64,000 nt of DNA from Mesorhizobium sp. CU3 (GCF_006442965.1 NZ_VFWX01000007.1:62001-126000), one strand, 5' to 3'; positions 18,628-27,554 are shown, counted from the first letter of the stretch. The notes: a model not told the origin generated them from the letters alone. Made by a program: numbers and translations.

Positions 18628-19896
18628 TTACTTCACCGGCAGGCCGGTGGCGGCGGCGATCTGGTTGGCGGCGTCGTCGAGCGCGGCCTTGGCGTCCGGA
18701 TAGCCGTTGGCCAGATATTTGGTCTGGACGGCACGCACGATGATCTCGGCGTCGCTCTGGAACTGCGTGCCGCGGCTCGGATCGACCTTGGGCAGAGTGG
18801 CGAGGATATCCTTCCACACCGCCTGGCCGCCCCAGTATTCCAGGCCTTGCGAGACGTAAGGATCGTCGAGCGCCGAGATCAGGGAGGGCACCAGGCCGAA
18901 ATCCTTCAGCATGGTGATCTGTCCCTCATTGGTCTCCAGCGTGTATTTCAGATAGGCGTAGGCCGCCTCCTTGTTCTTCGAGGCCGAGGTGATGGCGAGC
19001 GAAGAGCCGCCGAGATTGGCGGCGCGCGGGCCGTCGGCGGTCAGGCTCGGCATCAGATAGACGCCCCACTTGCCGCTTTCCTTGGGCGATTCGGTGCGGA
19101 TCGTGCCTTCGTACCAGCCGCCATAGACCTGGGTCGCGACGGTGCCGGCGGTGTTGTTGGTGATCTTGGTCGACCAGTCGGCCGAAGACACGATGCCGGC
19201 GTCCTTCATCTCCTTGACCTTGGCCAGGCTGTCGACGCATTTCGGCTGGTTGACCGTGATCGACTTGCCGTCATCGGCGAAATAGGCGCAGCCCTGCTCG
19301 TTGGAGATCATGCGGAAGAATTCGGTGTCGCCGTTGAAATCGGCATTGGTCATAGACACGCCGGGATTGGCGGCCTGGATCTTCTTGCCGGCGGCGATGA
19401 AATCGTCCCAGGTCTTGATTGAGGACGGGTCGACGCCGGCCTTCTCGTAGAAATCGCGGCGGTAGAAGGCCGCGACCGGACCGGAATCCCATGGCATGGC
19501 GTAGGCCTTGTCGCCGACCTCGAGCTCGGTGCGCTTGAAATCGGGGAATTTCTTCTGGTCATCCGCCGTATAGCCCAGCGTGTGCAAGTCGACGAAGCAG
19601 TCGGGGAACTGGCTCCAGTAGTTCTCCGCCTCGCCATTCTCGATCGAGACGATATCGGGCAGGCCGACGCCGCCGGCGGCGCAGCCGGCGATCGATTTGT
19701 CGTAGGTCGGCTGGTTGCCGAGGTCTTGAACCGTGACCTTGATATCGGGATATTTCTTGTTGAAACCGGCGACCGTCGCCTTCAGCGACGAGGCGGCGAT
19801 GTTCCAGCTCCAGATGGTGATTTCGCCGGATTGCGCGAGCGCCGGGCCGGAGCCCAGGGCAAGCATAAGCGCGGCGCAGGCCAGTGTCTTGCGCAT
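18628..19896 (-). CDS. Sugar ABC transporter substrate-binding protein
   Basis: A 422-residue periplasmic binding protein of the extracellular solute-binding family 1. The N-terminus is a Sec signal peptide (MRKTLACAALMLALGSGPALAQ), with likely cleavage after ALA. The mature part has the expected GFNKKYPDIKVTVQDLG and NLGGSSLAITSASKNKEAA blocks. GGGAGGAGT lies just upstream of the ATG at 19896. It is the first gene of the operon and is divergent from an AraC regulator, so the 92 bases between them hold the regulated promoter. Confidence 0.93.
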   Translation of the reverse strand: MRKTLACAALMLALGSGPALAQSGEITIWSWNIAASSLKATVAGFNKKYPDIKVTVQDLGNQPTYDKSIAGCAAGGVGLPDIVSIENGEAENYWSQFPDCFVDLHTLGYTADDQKKFPDFKRTELEVGDKAYAMPWDSGPVAAFYRRDFYEKAGVDPSSIKTWDDFIAAGKKIQAANPGVSMTNADFNGDTEFFRMISNEQGCAYFADDGKSITVNQPKCVDSLAKVKEMKDAGIVSSADWSTKITNNTAGTVATQVYGGWYEGTIRTESPKESGKWGVYLMPSLTADGPRAANLGGSSLAITSASKNKEAAYAYLKYTLETNEGQITMLKDFGLVPSLISALDDPYVSQGLEYWGGQAVWKDILATLPKVDPSRGTQFQSDAEIIVRAVQTKYLANGYPDAKAALDDAANQIAAATGLPVK

Positions 19897-19988
19897 TGAA
19901 ACTCCTCCCATTTCATTTGCTCTCTGACAGTGAGCGTGCCTAAATTAGGCAAGGCGGAAGGCTTGTCCCGGACAAAGGGAAAAGAAAA

Positions 19989-20870
19989 TTGGCGGAAAGT
20001 AAGATGCCGGATCGGCCGTTTTACCAGCCTGGCGCCAGCAGCGTGGAAGGCATGCCGCTGATGCTGCAGATGTTCCACACGCAGCCGCTGGTGATGCTCA
20101 AGCCGCATTGGCACGCGCAGGTCGAGGTCAATTTCATCGTTCGCGGCAGCGTGCATTACCTGATGAACGATCACGAGATCGCGCTGACGGCCGGCGAGAT
20201 GTGCCTGTTCTGGGGCGGCCTGCCGCATCAGATGGACGATCTTTCCGACGACGCCGTCTATGCCGGCGCGCATCTGCCGCTGGTGCATTTCTTCCGGCTG
20301 CATCTGCCGGCGGATGTCCGCCACCGGCTGATGACGGGCGCGACGCTGGTGACGTCGGCGACCGACCAGTCCGACGACCACAATTTCCAGCGCTGGAACA
20401 GCTACGCGCGATCGGGCGACGCGGTGAAGGCCGAGCATGCGGTGAACGAATTGCTGCTCAGGCTGGAGCGGGTGCGCTTCGAGCCCTACGATCTGGTCTC
20501 CGGCGCATCTACCGGCCAGGTGGCCGGCGGCCCGTTCGACCAGCAGTCGTCGCGCAATGTCGGGCGCATGTGCGATTTCATCGCCGAGAATTTCCTCTAC
20601 GAGATCGACTGCGTCGACATAGCGGCGGCGGCGGAGATCCACCCGAAATACGCCATGAGCATCTTCAAGAAGTCGACCGGCATGACGCTCAACGAGTATG
20701 TCAATCTCCTGCGGCTGAGCTACGCGCAGGCGCTTTTGATGCATGAGGACGCCAATGTGCTGCGCGTCGCCATGGATTCAGGCTTCGGCTCGCTCAGCGC
20801 CTTCAACAAATCCTTCCGCAAGCTCGCCGGCATGTCGCCCAAGGACTTTCGCCGGGCGGGCATTCGCTAG
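19989..20870 (+). CDS. AraC family transcriptional regulator
   Basis: A regulator of about 293 residues with an N-terminal cupin-like sugar-sensing domain (HWHAQVEVNFIVRGSVHYLM) and a C-terminal double helix-turn-helix (VDIAAAAEIHPKYAMSIFKK; LRVAMDSGFGSLSAFNKSFRK). The start is either TTG at 19989 with AAGGGA upstream or ATG at 20004 (MPDRPFYQPGASS) with GGCGGA upstream. It is divergent from the sugar ABC operon and is its likely activator (inference from position). Confidence 0.9.
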   Translation: MAESKMPDRPFYQPGASSVEGMPLMLQMFHTQPLVMLKPHWHAQVEVNFIVRGSVHYLMNDHEIALTAGEMCLFWGGLPHQMDDLSDDAVYAGAHLPLVHFFRLHLPADVRHRLMTGATLVTSATDQSDDHNFQRWNSYARSGDAVKAEHAVNELLLRLERVRFEPYDLVSGASTGQVAGGPFDQQSSRNVGRMCDFIAENFLYEIDCVDIAAAAEIHPKYAMSIFKKSTGMTLNEYVNLLRLSYAQALLMHEDANVLRVAMDSGFGSLSAFNKSFRKLAGMSPKDFRRAGIR

Positions 20871-20874
20871 CACC

Positions 20875-22254
20875 TTAAGGGGAAGGCGGCTTCACCGCCG
20901 GAAAGCTGACGATCACGTCGAGGCCGGGATTGCGGTCTTCCAGCGAAATCGTGGCGCCGTGCAGGTCGGCGACCGCCTTGACGAGGCTGAGGCCCAAGCC
21001 GCTGCCCGGCGTCGTGCGGCTGGAATCCAGCCGGTAGAGCCGGCGAAAGACCTTTTCGCGCTCCTCGGCCGGAATGCCAGGCCCATTGTCGCGGACATGC
21101 ACCACTACACGATCGACTTGCCCGGTGGCCGCGAGTTCGATCGTGGTGCCGGGTGGGCAGTGCCTCAGCGCATTCTCGACCAGATTGGCGAGCATTTGCA
21201 TAAGCAAGTCACGGTCACCGTGGATATACCATTTCGTACCCGGAATGAGCTTTGTCGAAAGTGACTTCCCGTCATCCTCGGCGACGTCGGCATAGACCTC
21301 GCCAATGGTCTCGACGACATGGCCGACATCGACATCGACGAAACGCGCCTTGCGCGCGCCAGCCTCGATCTGGGCGATGCGCAGCAGCGCGTCGAAGGTT
21401 TCGTTGATCTGCAGGCTTTCGGCGCGGGCGTCGGTCAATTCGCCCGAAACGTCCTTGCCGGCGGCAGTCTTGTCGGCGGCGGATTCCAGGATCATCTGCA
21501 GGCGGTTGAGCGGCGTCTTCAGATCATGGGCGATGTTGGCGCTGACCTCGCGCATGCCGTCGACCAGCGCCGACAGGCGCTCCAGGGCGGCGTTGACCTG
21601 GCCGGAGACCGCATCGATGTCGTCGCCATTGCCGATCAGCGGGATGCGGGCGCCGAGCCGTCCGTGGGAGACCTCGACCATTGTGTCGGCGATCGCGTCG
21701 AGACGCCGTTGGACCCGCGAGGCAAGCACCGCGCCGCCGGCGATCGCCAGGCCGGTGATGAACAGCGTCGCCCAGCCGAAGCTCATCAGGATGATGGTCT
21801 CGAGCTCCTCGGTTTCCGAGAGCGAGAAGGCGACCGTCAAATTGTTGTCGCCGACCCTGCCCGAGTAGGCGCGATATTCCGTGCCGGGCGGCACACCAGG
21901 CAAGGCAGCGGTGAACATCGAGAACCCGTCCGGCAGGTCCGTGGCGGCGAAATCCCCGGCCAGGCGGTTGCCGCTATGGTCGGTGAGGGAAAAGATCTGG
22001 TCGCTGTCCTGGCTGAACTGGGCATGGTCCCTGACGGTGGCGACAAGATCCTCCTCGTCGCTCTCGGCATAGGTCGCGGCGATCAGGGCGTAGGTTTCCT
22101 TGATCGACCGATCGAGCTGCTTGGCGAGTTCGGCGCTCATCAGTTGATAGACGATCGCGCCGGAGAGGATGAAGGCGAGCAGGAACAGGAAGGCGAAGGT
22201 CAGCGCCAGCCTGAACGGCGTGCTGCGCAGCAGGCTGGCGCGCGGTCCGTTCAT
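20875..22254 (-). CDS. Two-component sensor histidine kinase
   Basis: A 459-residue membrane kinase. Two membrane segments (about 15-38 and 156-178) bracket a periplasmic sensor region. They are followed by HAMP, the dimerisation domain with the phospho-acceptor His243 (SANIAHDLKTPLNRL), and the ATPase domain (NLVENALRHCPPG; VRDNGPGIPAEE; GSGLGLSLVKAV). Its stop codon is four bases from the convergent AraC gene. It follows its response regulator by six bases, so the two are a cognate pair. The signal is unknown. Confidence 0.93.
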   Translation of the reverse strand: MNGPRASLLRSTPFRLALTFAFLFLLAFILSGAIVYQLMSAELAKQLDRSIKETYALIAATYAESDEEDLVATVRDHAQFSQDSDQIFSLTDHSGNRLAGDFAATDLPDGFSMFTAALPGVPPGTEYRAYSGRVGDNNLTVAFSLSETEELETIILMSFGWATLFITGLAIAGGAVLASRVQRRLDAIADTMVEVSHGRLGARIPLIGNGDDIDAVSGQVNAALERLSALVDGMREVSANIAHDLKTPLNRLQMILESAADKTAAGKDVSGELTDARAESLQINETFDALLRIAQIEAGARKARFVDVDVGHVVETIGEVYADVAEDDGKSLSTKLIPGTKWYIHGDRDLLMQMLANLVENALRHCPPGTTIELAATGQVDRVVVHVRDNGPGIPAEEREKVFRRLYRLDSSRTTPGSGLGLSLVKAVADLHGATISLEDRNPGLDVIVSFPAVKPPSP

Positions 22255-22260
22255 GCGGCC

Positions 22261-22938
22261 TCAGCTCGGTGCATGCAGGCTGTAGCCGGTGTTGCGGATC
22301 GTGTGGATGAGCGGCACGTCGAAAGGCTTGTCAACCTTGGTGCGCAGCCGGCTGATATGCGTCTCGACCACGCTGGTCTTGGGGTCGAAATGAAAGTCCC
22401 AGACGCGCTCGAGAAGCATGGTTCGGGTGATGACGCGGCCCTCGCCGCGCATCAGCACTTCGAGCAGGCTGAACTCGCGCGGCTGCAGGTCGATCGCTTG
22501 GCCCTGCCTGGTAACACGCCGCTGGATCAGGTCCATCTCGAGATCTGCGACGCGCAGGCTGGTCTTCTGCTCGGGCGCCGTCGGCCGCCGTCCCAGCGCA
22601 TGGATGCGGGCAAGCAATTCCGAAAAGGCGAAGGGTTTCACCAGATAGTCGTCGCCGCCCGCTTCCAGCCCCTCGACGCGGTCGTCGACGCCGCCGATGG
22701 AGGTCAAGAAGATCACCGGCGTGCGGACTCCGGCGGCGCGCACCGCCTTGATCATCGACAGGCCGTCGAGGCTGGGCACCATGCGATCGGCAATGATCAC
22801 GTCATAGGCGGTGCGGGTCGCGGCAAAGAGACCGTCATGGCCGTCGCGCAACTGGTCGCAGACATGGCCGGCCTCGGTCAGTCCCCTGACGATATAGTCG
22901 GCGGTTCTCGCATCGTCCTCAACAAGCAGAAGTCGCAT
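22261..22938 (-). CDS. OmpR-family response regulator
   Basis: A 225-residue regulator with a receiver domain (phospho-acceptor Asp51; acidic pocket LLVEDDAR) and a C-terminal winged helix (LQPREFSLLEVLMRG; VVETHISRLRTKVDKPF). The ATG at 22938 begins the receiver domain directly; the longer frame upstream is non-coding. It is encoded just before its kinase and downstream of two small envelope genes on the same strand, which may be its targets or co-operonic partners. Confidence 0.93.
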   Translation of the reverse strand: MRLLLVEDDARTADYIVRGLTEAGHVCDQLRDGHDGLFAATRTAYDVIIADRMVPSLDGLSMIKAVRAAGVRTPVIFLTSIGGVDDRVEGLEAGGDDYLVKPFAFSELLARIHALGRRPTAPEQKTSLRVADLEMDLIQRRVTRQGQAIDLQPREFSLLEVLMRGEGRVITRTMLLERVWDFHFDPKTSVVETHISRLRTKVDKPFDVPLIHTIRNTGYSLHAPS

Positions 22939-23067
22939 TGCCCAGTGCGGTCCCACCCTTTGCTGCCTCAATCCCGCCGGCATGGTAGCGCCGGGTGCGG
23001 CTTTTTCTTGGCCGGCCGCCGGCCATACCATCGCTGACAGGGAACGCCCATCCTTACCGAAAACGCC

Positions 23068-23853
23068 TCAATCGAGAAGGGCATGATCATCTTCATCAAT
23101 GATGTCCTTCAGCGTCATATAGAGAACGATGGCCACGATGCAGCCGAGGAAGGCCAGGCTGGTGAAGGTGGTGCCGAAGCCCATGCCGCCATATTCGACC
23201 GGCTGCGAAAGCAGGTCGCCGAAGGAGGCGCCGAGCGGCCTCGTCAGGATATAGGCGAGCCAGAAGGCAAGGATGCCGTTCAGGCCGAGGAAGAAGTAGG
23301 CGAGGGCGATCGCCGCGATCACGCCGCCGAAGATGAGGCCGGTGGTGAGGTAACCCATGTCGAAGCGTTCGGCGACGAGATCGCCGGCGGCCGTGCCGAG
23401 CGAGAAGGTGAACAAGATAGCCAGCCAGTAGAAGATCTCGCGCCTGATGGTGAAGATGGTGTGGATCGACAAGGTTTTTTCGCTCGCATACCAGGCCACG
23501 AAGGTCAGCGCGAGGACGATGGAGAAGACGATCGTCGTCGTTTCCAGCCGCACGCCGAAATTGTCGACGAGGTTGTCGGTGACCAAAGTGCCGACGATGC
23601 TGATCAGCACGACCGCCAGCCAGTAGGCCCAGGGCACATAACGCTTCTGGGCGAATTGCAGGACAAGGGCGGCGACAAGGACGCCGGTCATGATGAGCGA
23701 GGTGGTGGTGAGGCCGAGGCCGAGATTGACGGCCAGATAGTCGGCCGCCGTCTCACCCATGGTCACCGCCATGACCTTGATCAGCCAGAAATCGACGGTG
23801 ACTTCCGGAACCCGGTTCAGTTCGGACTCGTGTTCGTTGATGATTGCGGTCAT
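23068..23853 (-). CDS. COG4705-type integral membrane protein
   Basis: A 261-residue protein with about eight hydrophobic segments in two similar halves, matching the uncharacterised COG4705 membrane-anchored proteins. Recurrent motifs include KVMAVTMGETAADYL near the N-terminus and FTFSLGTAAGDLVAERF in the second half, suggesting an internal duplication with a conserved Gly-(Glu/Thr)-Ala-Ala-(Asp/Gly) signature. The function is unknown. It starts 28 bases after a small periplasmic protein gene and precedes the two-component genes by 129 bases. Confidence 0.75.
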   Translation of the reverse strand: MTAIINEHESELNRVPEVTVDFWLIKVMAVTMGETAADYLAVNLGLGLTTTSLIMTGVLVAALVLQFAQKRYVPWAYWLAVVLISIVGTLVTDNLVDNFGVRLETTTIVFSIVLALTFVAWYASEKTLSIHTIFTIRREIFYWLAILFTFSLGTAAGDLVAERFDMGYLTTGLIFGGVIAAIALAYFFLGLNGILAFWLAYILTRPLGASFGDLLSQPVEYGGMGFGTTFTSLAFLGCIVAIVLYMTLKDIIDEDDHALLD

Positions 23854-23881
23854 GGCAATGTCCAACTCCGGTCTCTGGCGA

Positions 23882-24139
23882 TTACTTGCCGATGATCTTC
23901 ATGGCCTGGGCGAAGAAGTCGTCGGCGCGCTTGTCGTCATCGGCATTGCAGCGCTCGATGCCCTTGGTCTCCAGCTCGGAAACCTTGTTCTTGTCGGCAT
24001 CGTTCAGCGTCGCCTTGGCCTCGGCGGCGCGCAGGTCCTTCAGCGCGGTCTCGCAAGGCGTCGGGGCGGCAATGGCCACAGCAAGCGGAGTGACGATCGC
24101 GACAGCGGCAAAAGCGAAGGCAAAGGCAAATTTGTTCAT
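23882..24139 (-). CDS. Small exported protein with two cysteines
   Basis: An 85-residue protein with a Sec signal peptide (about 1-25, ending VAIAAPTP). The mature part is about 60 residues, helical and charged, with two cysteines (TPCETAL and ERCNADDD) that could form a disulfide. No family is recognised with confidence. It is the first gene of a set with the COG4705 protein and the two-component system, which suggests an envelope-stress or sensing role (inference). Confidence 0.7.
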   Translation of the reverse strand: MNKFAFAFAFAAVAIVTPLAVAIAAPTPCETALKDLRAAEAKATLNDADKNKVSELETKGIERCNADDDKRADDFFAQAMKIIGK

Positions 24140-24250
24140 GACTTTATCCTGATGTTTGGGCCGGTGTTCGGCTCCTGTTCGGGTCGCCTCAAAATTCCGT
24201 GAGGCGATCGTGAAGTTAGGCAGGCAAATTCACCGCAGCCTGTCCGCGCG

Positions 24251-24266
24251 CTTACAATTTCGTAAG
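24251..24266. promoter_or_regulatory. Inverted repeat CTTAC-N6-GTAAG in a divergent promoter region
   Basis: CTTAC (24251-24255), AATTTC, GTAAG (24262-24266). It lies between the small exported protein gene (minus strand, start 24139) and the methyltransferase-like gene (plus strand, start 24362). It could be the site of the neighbouring OmpR-type regulator; this is a guess from position and symmetry only. Confidence 0.35.
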
Positions 24267-24361
24267 GTCGGTCAAAAACGTTCGCCTGGCCTCGTCATCG
24301 CGCGGTGGAAGAGCTAGAGAAAGCTCGGCGTCCCCTGTCGGCACCGGAGCGTGAGAAAAGA

Positions 24362-24994
24362 ATGGCTTACACGTCCCTGAAAGCGGCACCGAAGGCGTTC
24401 GACCAGGACAAGCGTCTGATCGTCGTGCAGGCGGCCGCCGTGTTTGCCGTCATCCTGCTTCTGTTCAGCAGGCCGGCCCTGGCCGAAGGCTCGAACGGGC
24501 ATGAAATCGTGGAGACGATCGGGTTTGCGATGGTGCTGATCTGCTTCCTTGGCCGGCTGTGGAGCATCCTTTTCGTCGGCGGCAGGAAGAATGACGAGCT
24601 GATCGTGTCCGGCCCCTTCTCGATGACCCGGAACCCGCTCTACTTCTTTTCGACCGTCGGCGCTGTCGGCATCGGGCTGATGTTCGGCTCGGCGCTGGCC
24701 GCAGCGATGCTGGGCCTGGCAAGCTACGCGGTCTTCCGCTTCACCGCGGGCAAGGAGGCGGAGTACCTCGCCGGCAAGTTCGGCGCCGTCTACACGGCCT
24801 ATGCCGACCGCACGCCGCGCTTCTGGCCGAACCCGCTGCTTTACCGCGACGAGGACCAGTGGCTCTTTTCGACGCGCGCGCTGAAGAGCACGTTTTGCGA
24901 CGGCCTCTATTTCCTGGCGCTGTTTCCGGTCATCGAGACGGTCGAGTATTTCCGCGCGAGTGGTGCCCTGCCGACGCTTTTCACCGTTTACTGA
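24362..24994 (+). CDS. Isoprenylcysteine carboxylmethyltransferase-like membrane protein
   Basis: A 210-residue membrane protein of the ICMT/phospholipid methyltransferase-like group. Evidence is the LIVSGPFSMTRNPLYFFST block and the GKEAEYLAGKFGAVYTAY block, which together form the SAM-binding core of the family, plus about four hydrophobic segments. The bacterial substrate is not known. The ATG at 24362 has GGAG at 24346-24349; an upstream GTG at 24305 would add residues without family support. It is convergent with the 71-residue gene that follows. Confidence 0.8.
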   Translation: MAYTSLKAAPKAFDQDKRLIVVQAAAVFAVILLLFSRPALAEGSNGHEIVETIGFAMVLICFLGRLWSILFVGGRKNDELIVSGPFSMTRNPLYFFSTVGAVGIGLMFGSALAAAMLGLASYAVFRFTAGKEAEYLAGKFGAVYTAYADRTPRFWPNPLLYRDEDQWLFSTRALKSTFCDGLYFLALFPVIETVEYFRASGALPTLFTVY

Positions 24995-25210
24995 TCAGCG
25001 CGCCTTGTCGCGCGCCCCACGCCGCACGCTATCGAGGAGAATTGCCAGGCAGCCGGCGAGCAGCAGCAAGCCGCCGATCAGCGGCGGCAGTGCGAGGAGC
25101 TTCACCGCCGCGGCGACCAGCGCGATCAGGATCAAAGCCAGCAGCGCCAAGCTGCCGTCATCGACAAACATGCCGCCGAGCTCTTTGATAATGATGCGGA
25201 CTATGGTCAT
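24995..25210 (-). CDS. Small membrane protein of unknown function
   Basis: A 71-residue protein with a charged N-terminus and two hydrophobic segments (about 18-35 and 38-55) ending in a basic tail (RRGARDKAR). Its ATG overlaps the stop codon of the upstream COG4280 gene in an ATGA arrangement, so it is probably translationally coupled and works with that membrane protein. It starts right after the end of the convergent methyltransferase-like gene. Confidence 0.65.
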   Translation of the reverse strand: MTIVRIIIKELGGMFVDDGSLALLALILIALVAAAVKLLALPPLIGGLLLLAGCLAILLDSVRRGARDKAR

Positions 25211-25956
25211 CGAGCGGCTCCCTCGGCCGGATAGGCGCCGCGCAGCCAGCGCACGATGGCGAAGGACGCCAGCGCCACGATCGCGAATATGCCAAGCAAG
25301 GCCAGGTCCTCGCCCGGCCATTCGGCGCCAAGGCCCTCGCCGGTCCAGAAAATGCCGAAGCTGGTCAGCATCAGCCCGACAACGAATTTGAGGGCGTTTT
25401 CCGGGACGCGCGTCAGCGGCCGGTGCACGGCGAGCCCGATCAGCATCACCAGCACGAAGGCCGCCAGCGCGCCGAGGCTTGCATAAAGCGTCTGCCCATG
25501 CGCGGCGCCGACGGCAATGACGATGAACACCACTTCGACACCTTCGAGCAGCACCGCCTTGAACGAGGCCACGCCGGCCAGATAGTCGGCGCGGCGGTCG
25601 TCGGCCTGCCGCTGCAAGGTGGCTGTTTCCTCGGAAAAGGCATGCGCTTCGTCATGTAGCGCAATGACGCCGACGCTGCGCAGGATGGCTTTCCTCAGCC
25701 AGCGCATGCCGAACAGGATCAAGAGCACGCCGACGACGAATTGCAGCACGGTGATTGGCACAAGCGCCAGCAGCGGCCCGAAAACGAGCACCAGCGCTGC
25801 CAACACGGCGAGCGCCAGGGCCGCCCCCGTCAGCGCCGGGCGCCAGCCGCGCGTGACGCCGACAGCCAGCACGATGGTGAAGGCCTCGACCACTTCGACG
25901 AAGGACGCCAGGAACGACGCCGTCACGGTGGACAGAATGGGTGACAGATCGTTCAT
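25207..25956 (-). CDS. COG4280-type membrane protein, possible cation transporter
   Basis: A 249-residue protein with about six or seven membrane segments. Two halves carry similar acidic motifs in membrane helices: FVEVVEAFTIV (about 18-28) and LLEGVEVVFIV (about 136-146). Paired intramembrane Glu motifs are typical of cation carriers such as FTR1 or UPF0016 proteins, so a metal-ion transport role is plausible but unproven. It forms a two-gene unit with the small membrane protein downstream. Confidence 0.75.
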   Translation of the reverse strand: MNDLSPILSTVTASFLASFVEVVEAFTIVLAVGVTRGWRPALTGAALALAVLAALVLVFGPLLALVPITVLQFVVGVLLILFGMRWLRKAILRSVGVIALHDEAHAFSEETATLQRQADDRRADYLAGVASFKAVLLEGVEVVFIVIAVGAAHGQTLYASLGALAAFVLVMLIGLAVHRPLTRVPENALKFVVGLMLTSFGIFWTGEGLGAEWPGEDLALLGIFAIVALASFAIVRWLRGAYPAEGAAR

Positions 25957-26094
25957 TCGGGCTTCCGTTGAATCGGCGGGCTCACCTGGCTATCTGCTTC
26001 TATGCAATTCCAAAGCAGAAGCCCTTATAGCTTTTCCTGATATTGCTGGAGCAACACAAGAGTTTGAGCGGCTCAGCTCAACCGGAATGGAGCC

Positions 26095-27114
26095 ATGAAG
26101 AAAATCGGATTCCTGTCGTTTGGGCATTGGTCACCCTCGCCGCAATCGGGCACGCGCTCGGGCGCCGATGCGCTCTTGCAATCGATCGACTTGGCGGTCG
26201 CGGCCGAGGAGCTCGGCGCAGACGGCGCCTATTACCGCGTCCACCATTTCGCCCGGCAGCTCGCCTCGCCCTTCCCGCTGCTGGCCGCGGCCGGCGCGAA
26301 AACCAAACGTATCGAGCTCGGCACCGCCGTCATCGACATGCGCTACGAGAACCCGCTCTACATGGCCGAGGATGCGGGCGCCGCCGACCTCATCGCCGGC
26401 GGGCGTCTGCAGCTCGGCATCAGCCGCGGCTCGCCCGAGCAGGTGATCGATGGCTGGCGCTATTTCGGCTACGTGCCGGAAGAGGGCAAGAGCGACGCCG
26501 ACATGGCGCGCCGTCATTCGGAGATCTTCCTCGACCTGCTGCGCGGCGAAGGCTTTGCCCAGCCCAACCCCAGGCCGATGTTCCCCAATCCGCCCGGATT
26601 GCTCAGGCTCGAGCCGTTCTCGGCAGGCTTGCGCGAGCGCATCTGGTGGGGCGCGGCCACCGACGCCACCGCCGTCTGGGCGGCCAAGCTCGGCATGAAT
26701 TTGCAGAGCTCGACGCTGAAATTCGACGAGAGCGGCGAACCGCTGCATGTCCAGCAGGCCAAGCAGATCAGGGCCTATCGCGCCGCCTGGAACGAGGCCG
26801 GCCACACGCGGGAGCCGCGCGTCTCGGTCAGCCGAAGCATCTTTGCGCTGGTCAACGACATGGACCGCGCCTATTTCGGCGGCAGCGAGGGCGAGGACCA
26901 TTTTGGTTACATCGAGCCGGAGAAACGCGCCGTATTCGGCCGCACCTATGCCGACGAGCCGGACAAGCTGGTCGAGCAGCTCAAGCAGGACGAGGCGATC
27001 GCCGAGGCCGACACGCTGCTGCTCACCGTGCCCAATCAGCTCGGCGTCGACTACAACGCCCATGTCATCGAGGCGATCCTGAAGCATGTCGCGCCGGCCA
27101 TGGGGTGGCGGTGA
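26095..27114 (+). CDS. LLM class flavin-dependent oxidoreductase
   Basis: A 339-residue luciferase-like monooxygenase. Family features are the N-terminal GFLSFGHW strand, the LAVAAEELGADGAYYRVHHF segment, the RIELGTAVIDMRYENPLYMAED block and LQLGISRGSPEQVIDG, which forms part of the FMN site. Such enzymes use reduced flavin to oxidise small organic molecules; the substrate here is unknown. It is a single gene with a diverged palindromic repeat upstream (about 26005-26050). Confidence 0.9.
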   Translation: MKKIGFLSFGHWSPSPQSGTRSGADALLQSIDLAVAAEELGADGAYYRVHHFARQLASPFPLLAAAGAKTKRIELGTAVIDMRYENPLYMAEDAGAADLIAGGRLQLGISRGSPEQVIDGWRYFGYVPEEGKSDADMARRHSEIFLDLLRGEGFAQPNPRPMFPNPPGLLRLEPFSAGLRERIWWGAATDATAVWAAKLGMNLQSSTLKFDESGEPLHVQQAKQIRAYRAAWNEAGHTREPRVSVSRSIFALVNDMDRAYFGGSEGEDHFGYIEPEKRAVFGRTYADEPDKLVEQLKQDEAIAEADTLLLTVPNQLGVDYNAHVIEAILKHVAPAMGWR

Positions 27115-27246
27115 GGGTGGGTGGCGAGCCACCTCTCAGCGATGGTAATTGGGCCAGAGGGGATGCACAGAGATTTTGACCGGCTGGCCATGCGTGCGTT
27201 GGCAGGCGGCATGCCCTGGAGATTGGCCGAAACGCCCATCGCAATC

Positions 27247-27427
27247 GTCATCCACGGGCGGAGCAAGGAGCGAAGCGACGCGCGCAGACCCGAGGATCCA
27301 TGCCGTGACTTGGAAGCGCTGCGGCGGTCCAGAATTCTGCACCGTTGCATATTTCGGCCCAGGTAACGGAATGGATTCTAGGGTCTGCGCGCGTCGCTTC
27401 GCTCCTTGCTCCGCCCTAGAATGACGA
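27247..27427. repeat. Gene-less family A palindrome S2
   Basis: Left arm GTCATCCACGGGCGGAGCAA onward to GCCGTGAC (27247-27309) and right arm from GGTAACGGAATGG to ATGACGA (27362-27427), with apex GCGGTCCAGAATTCTGCACC. It is related to the arms of units A1/A2 but has no gene. It fills most of the gap 27115-27554; the rest holds the promoter of the next operon. Confidence 0.8.
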
Positions 27428-27506
27428 GATTTGGGAGTGGCGCTGCCGCCCTCGATAGCCCGTATCTGATATTGACACCCGGCAAATCTGCACATTATCT
27501 TGGCGC

Positions 27507-27530
27507 GTAATCGGTTACGTAACCGATTAC
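27507..27530. promoter_or_regulatory. Perfect 24-bp palindromic operator, likely LacI-family site
   Basis: A 24-bp perfect palindrome made of two GTAATCGGTTAC half-sites joined head to head (centre ACGT). The central CG and the NGGTTACGTAACCN core are typical of LacI/GalR operators. It lies 25 bases before the start of the ribose-type binding-protein gene, and a LacI regulator is encoded at the end of the same operon. A repressor bound here would block the promoter. Confidence 0.75.
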
Positions 27531-27554
27531 GGCTCAATCAAGTGGAGGAGACTA

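Noticed and set aside
21319..23037. Open frame of 572 codons on the plus strand
   Set aside because: Antisense to the kinase and regulator genes; typical high-GC shadow frame.
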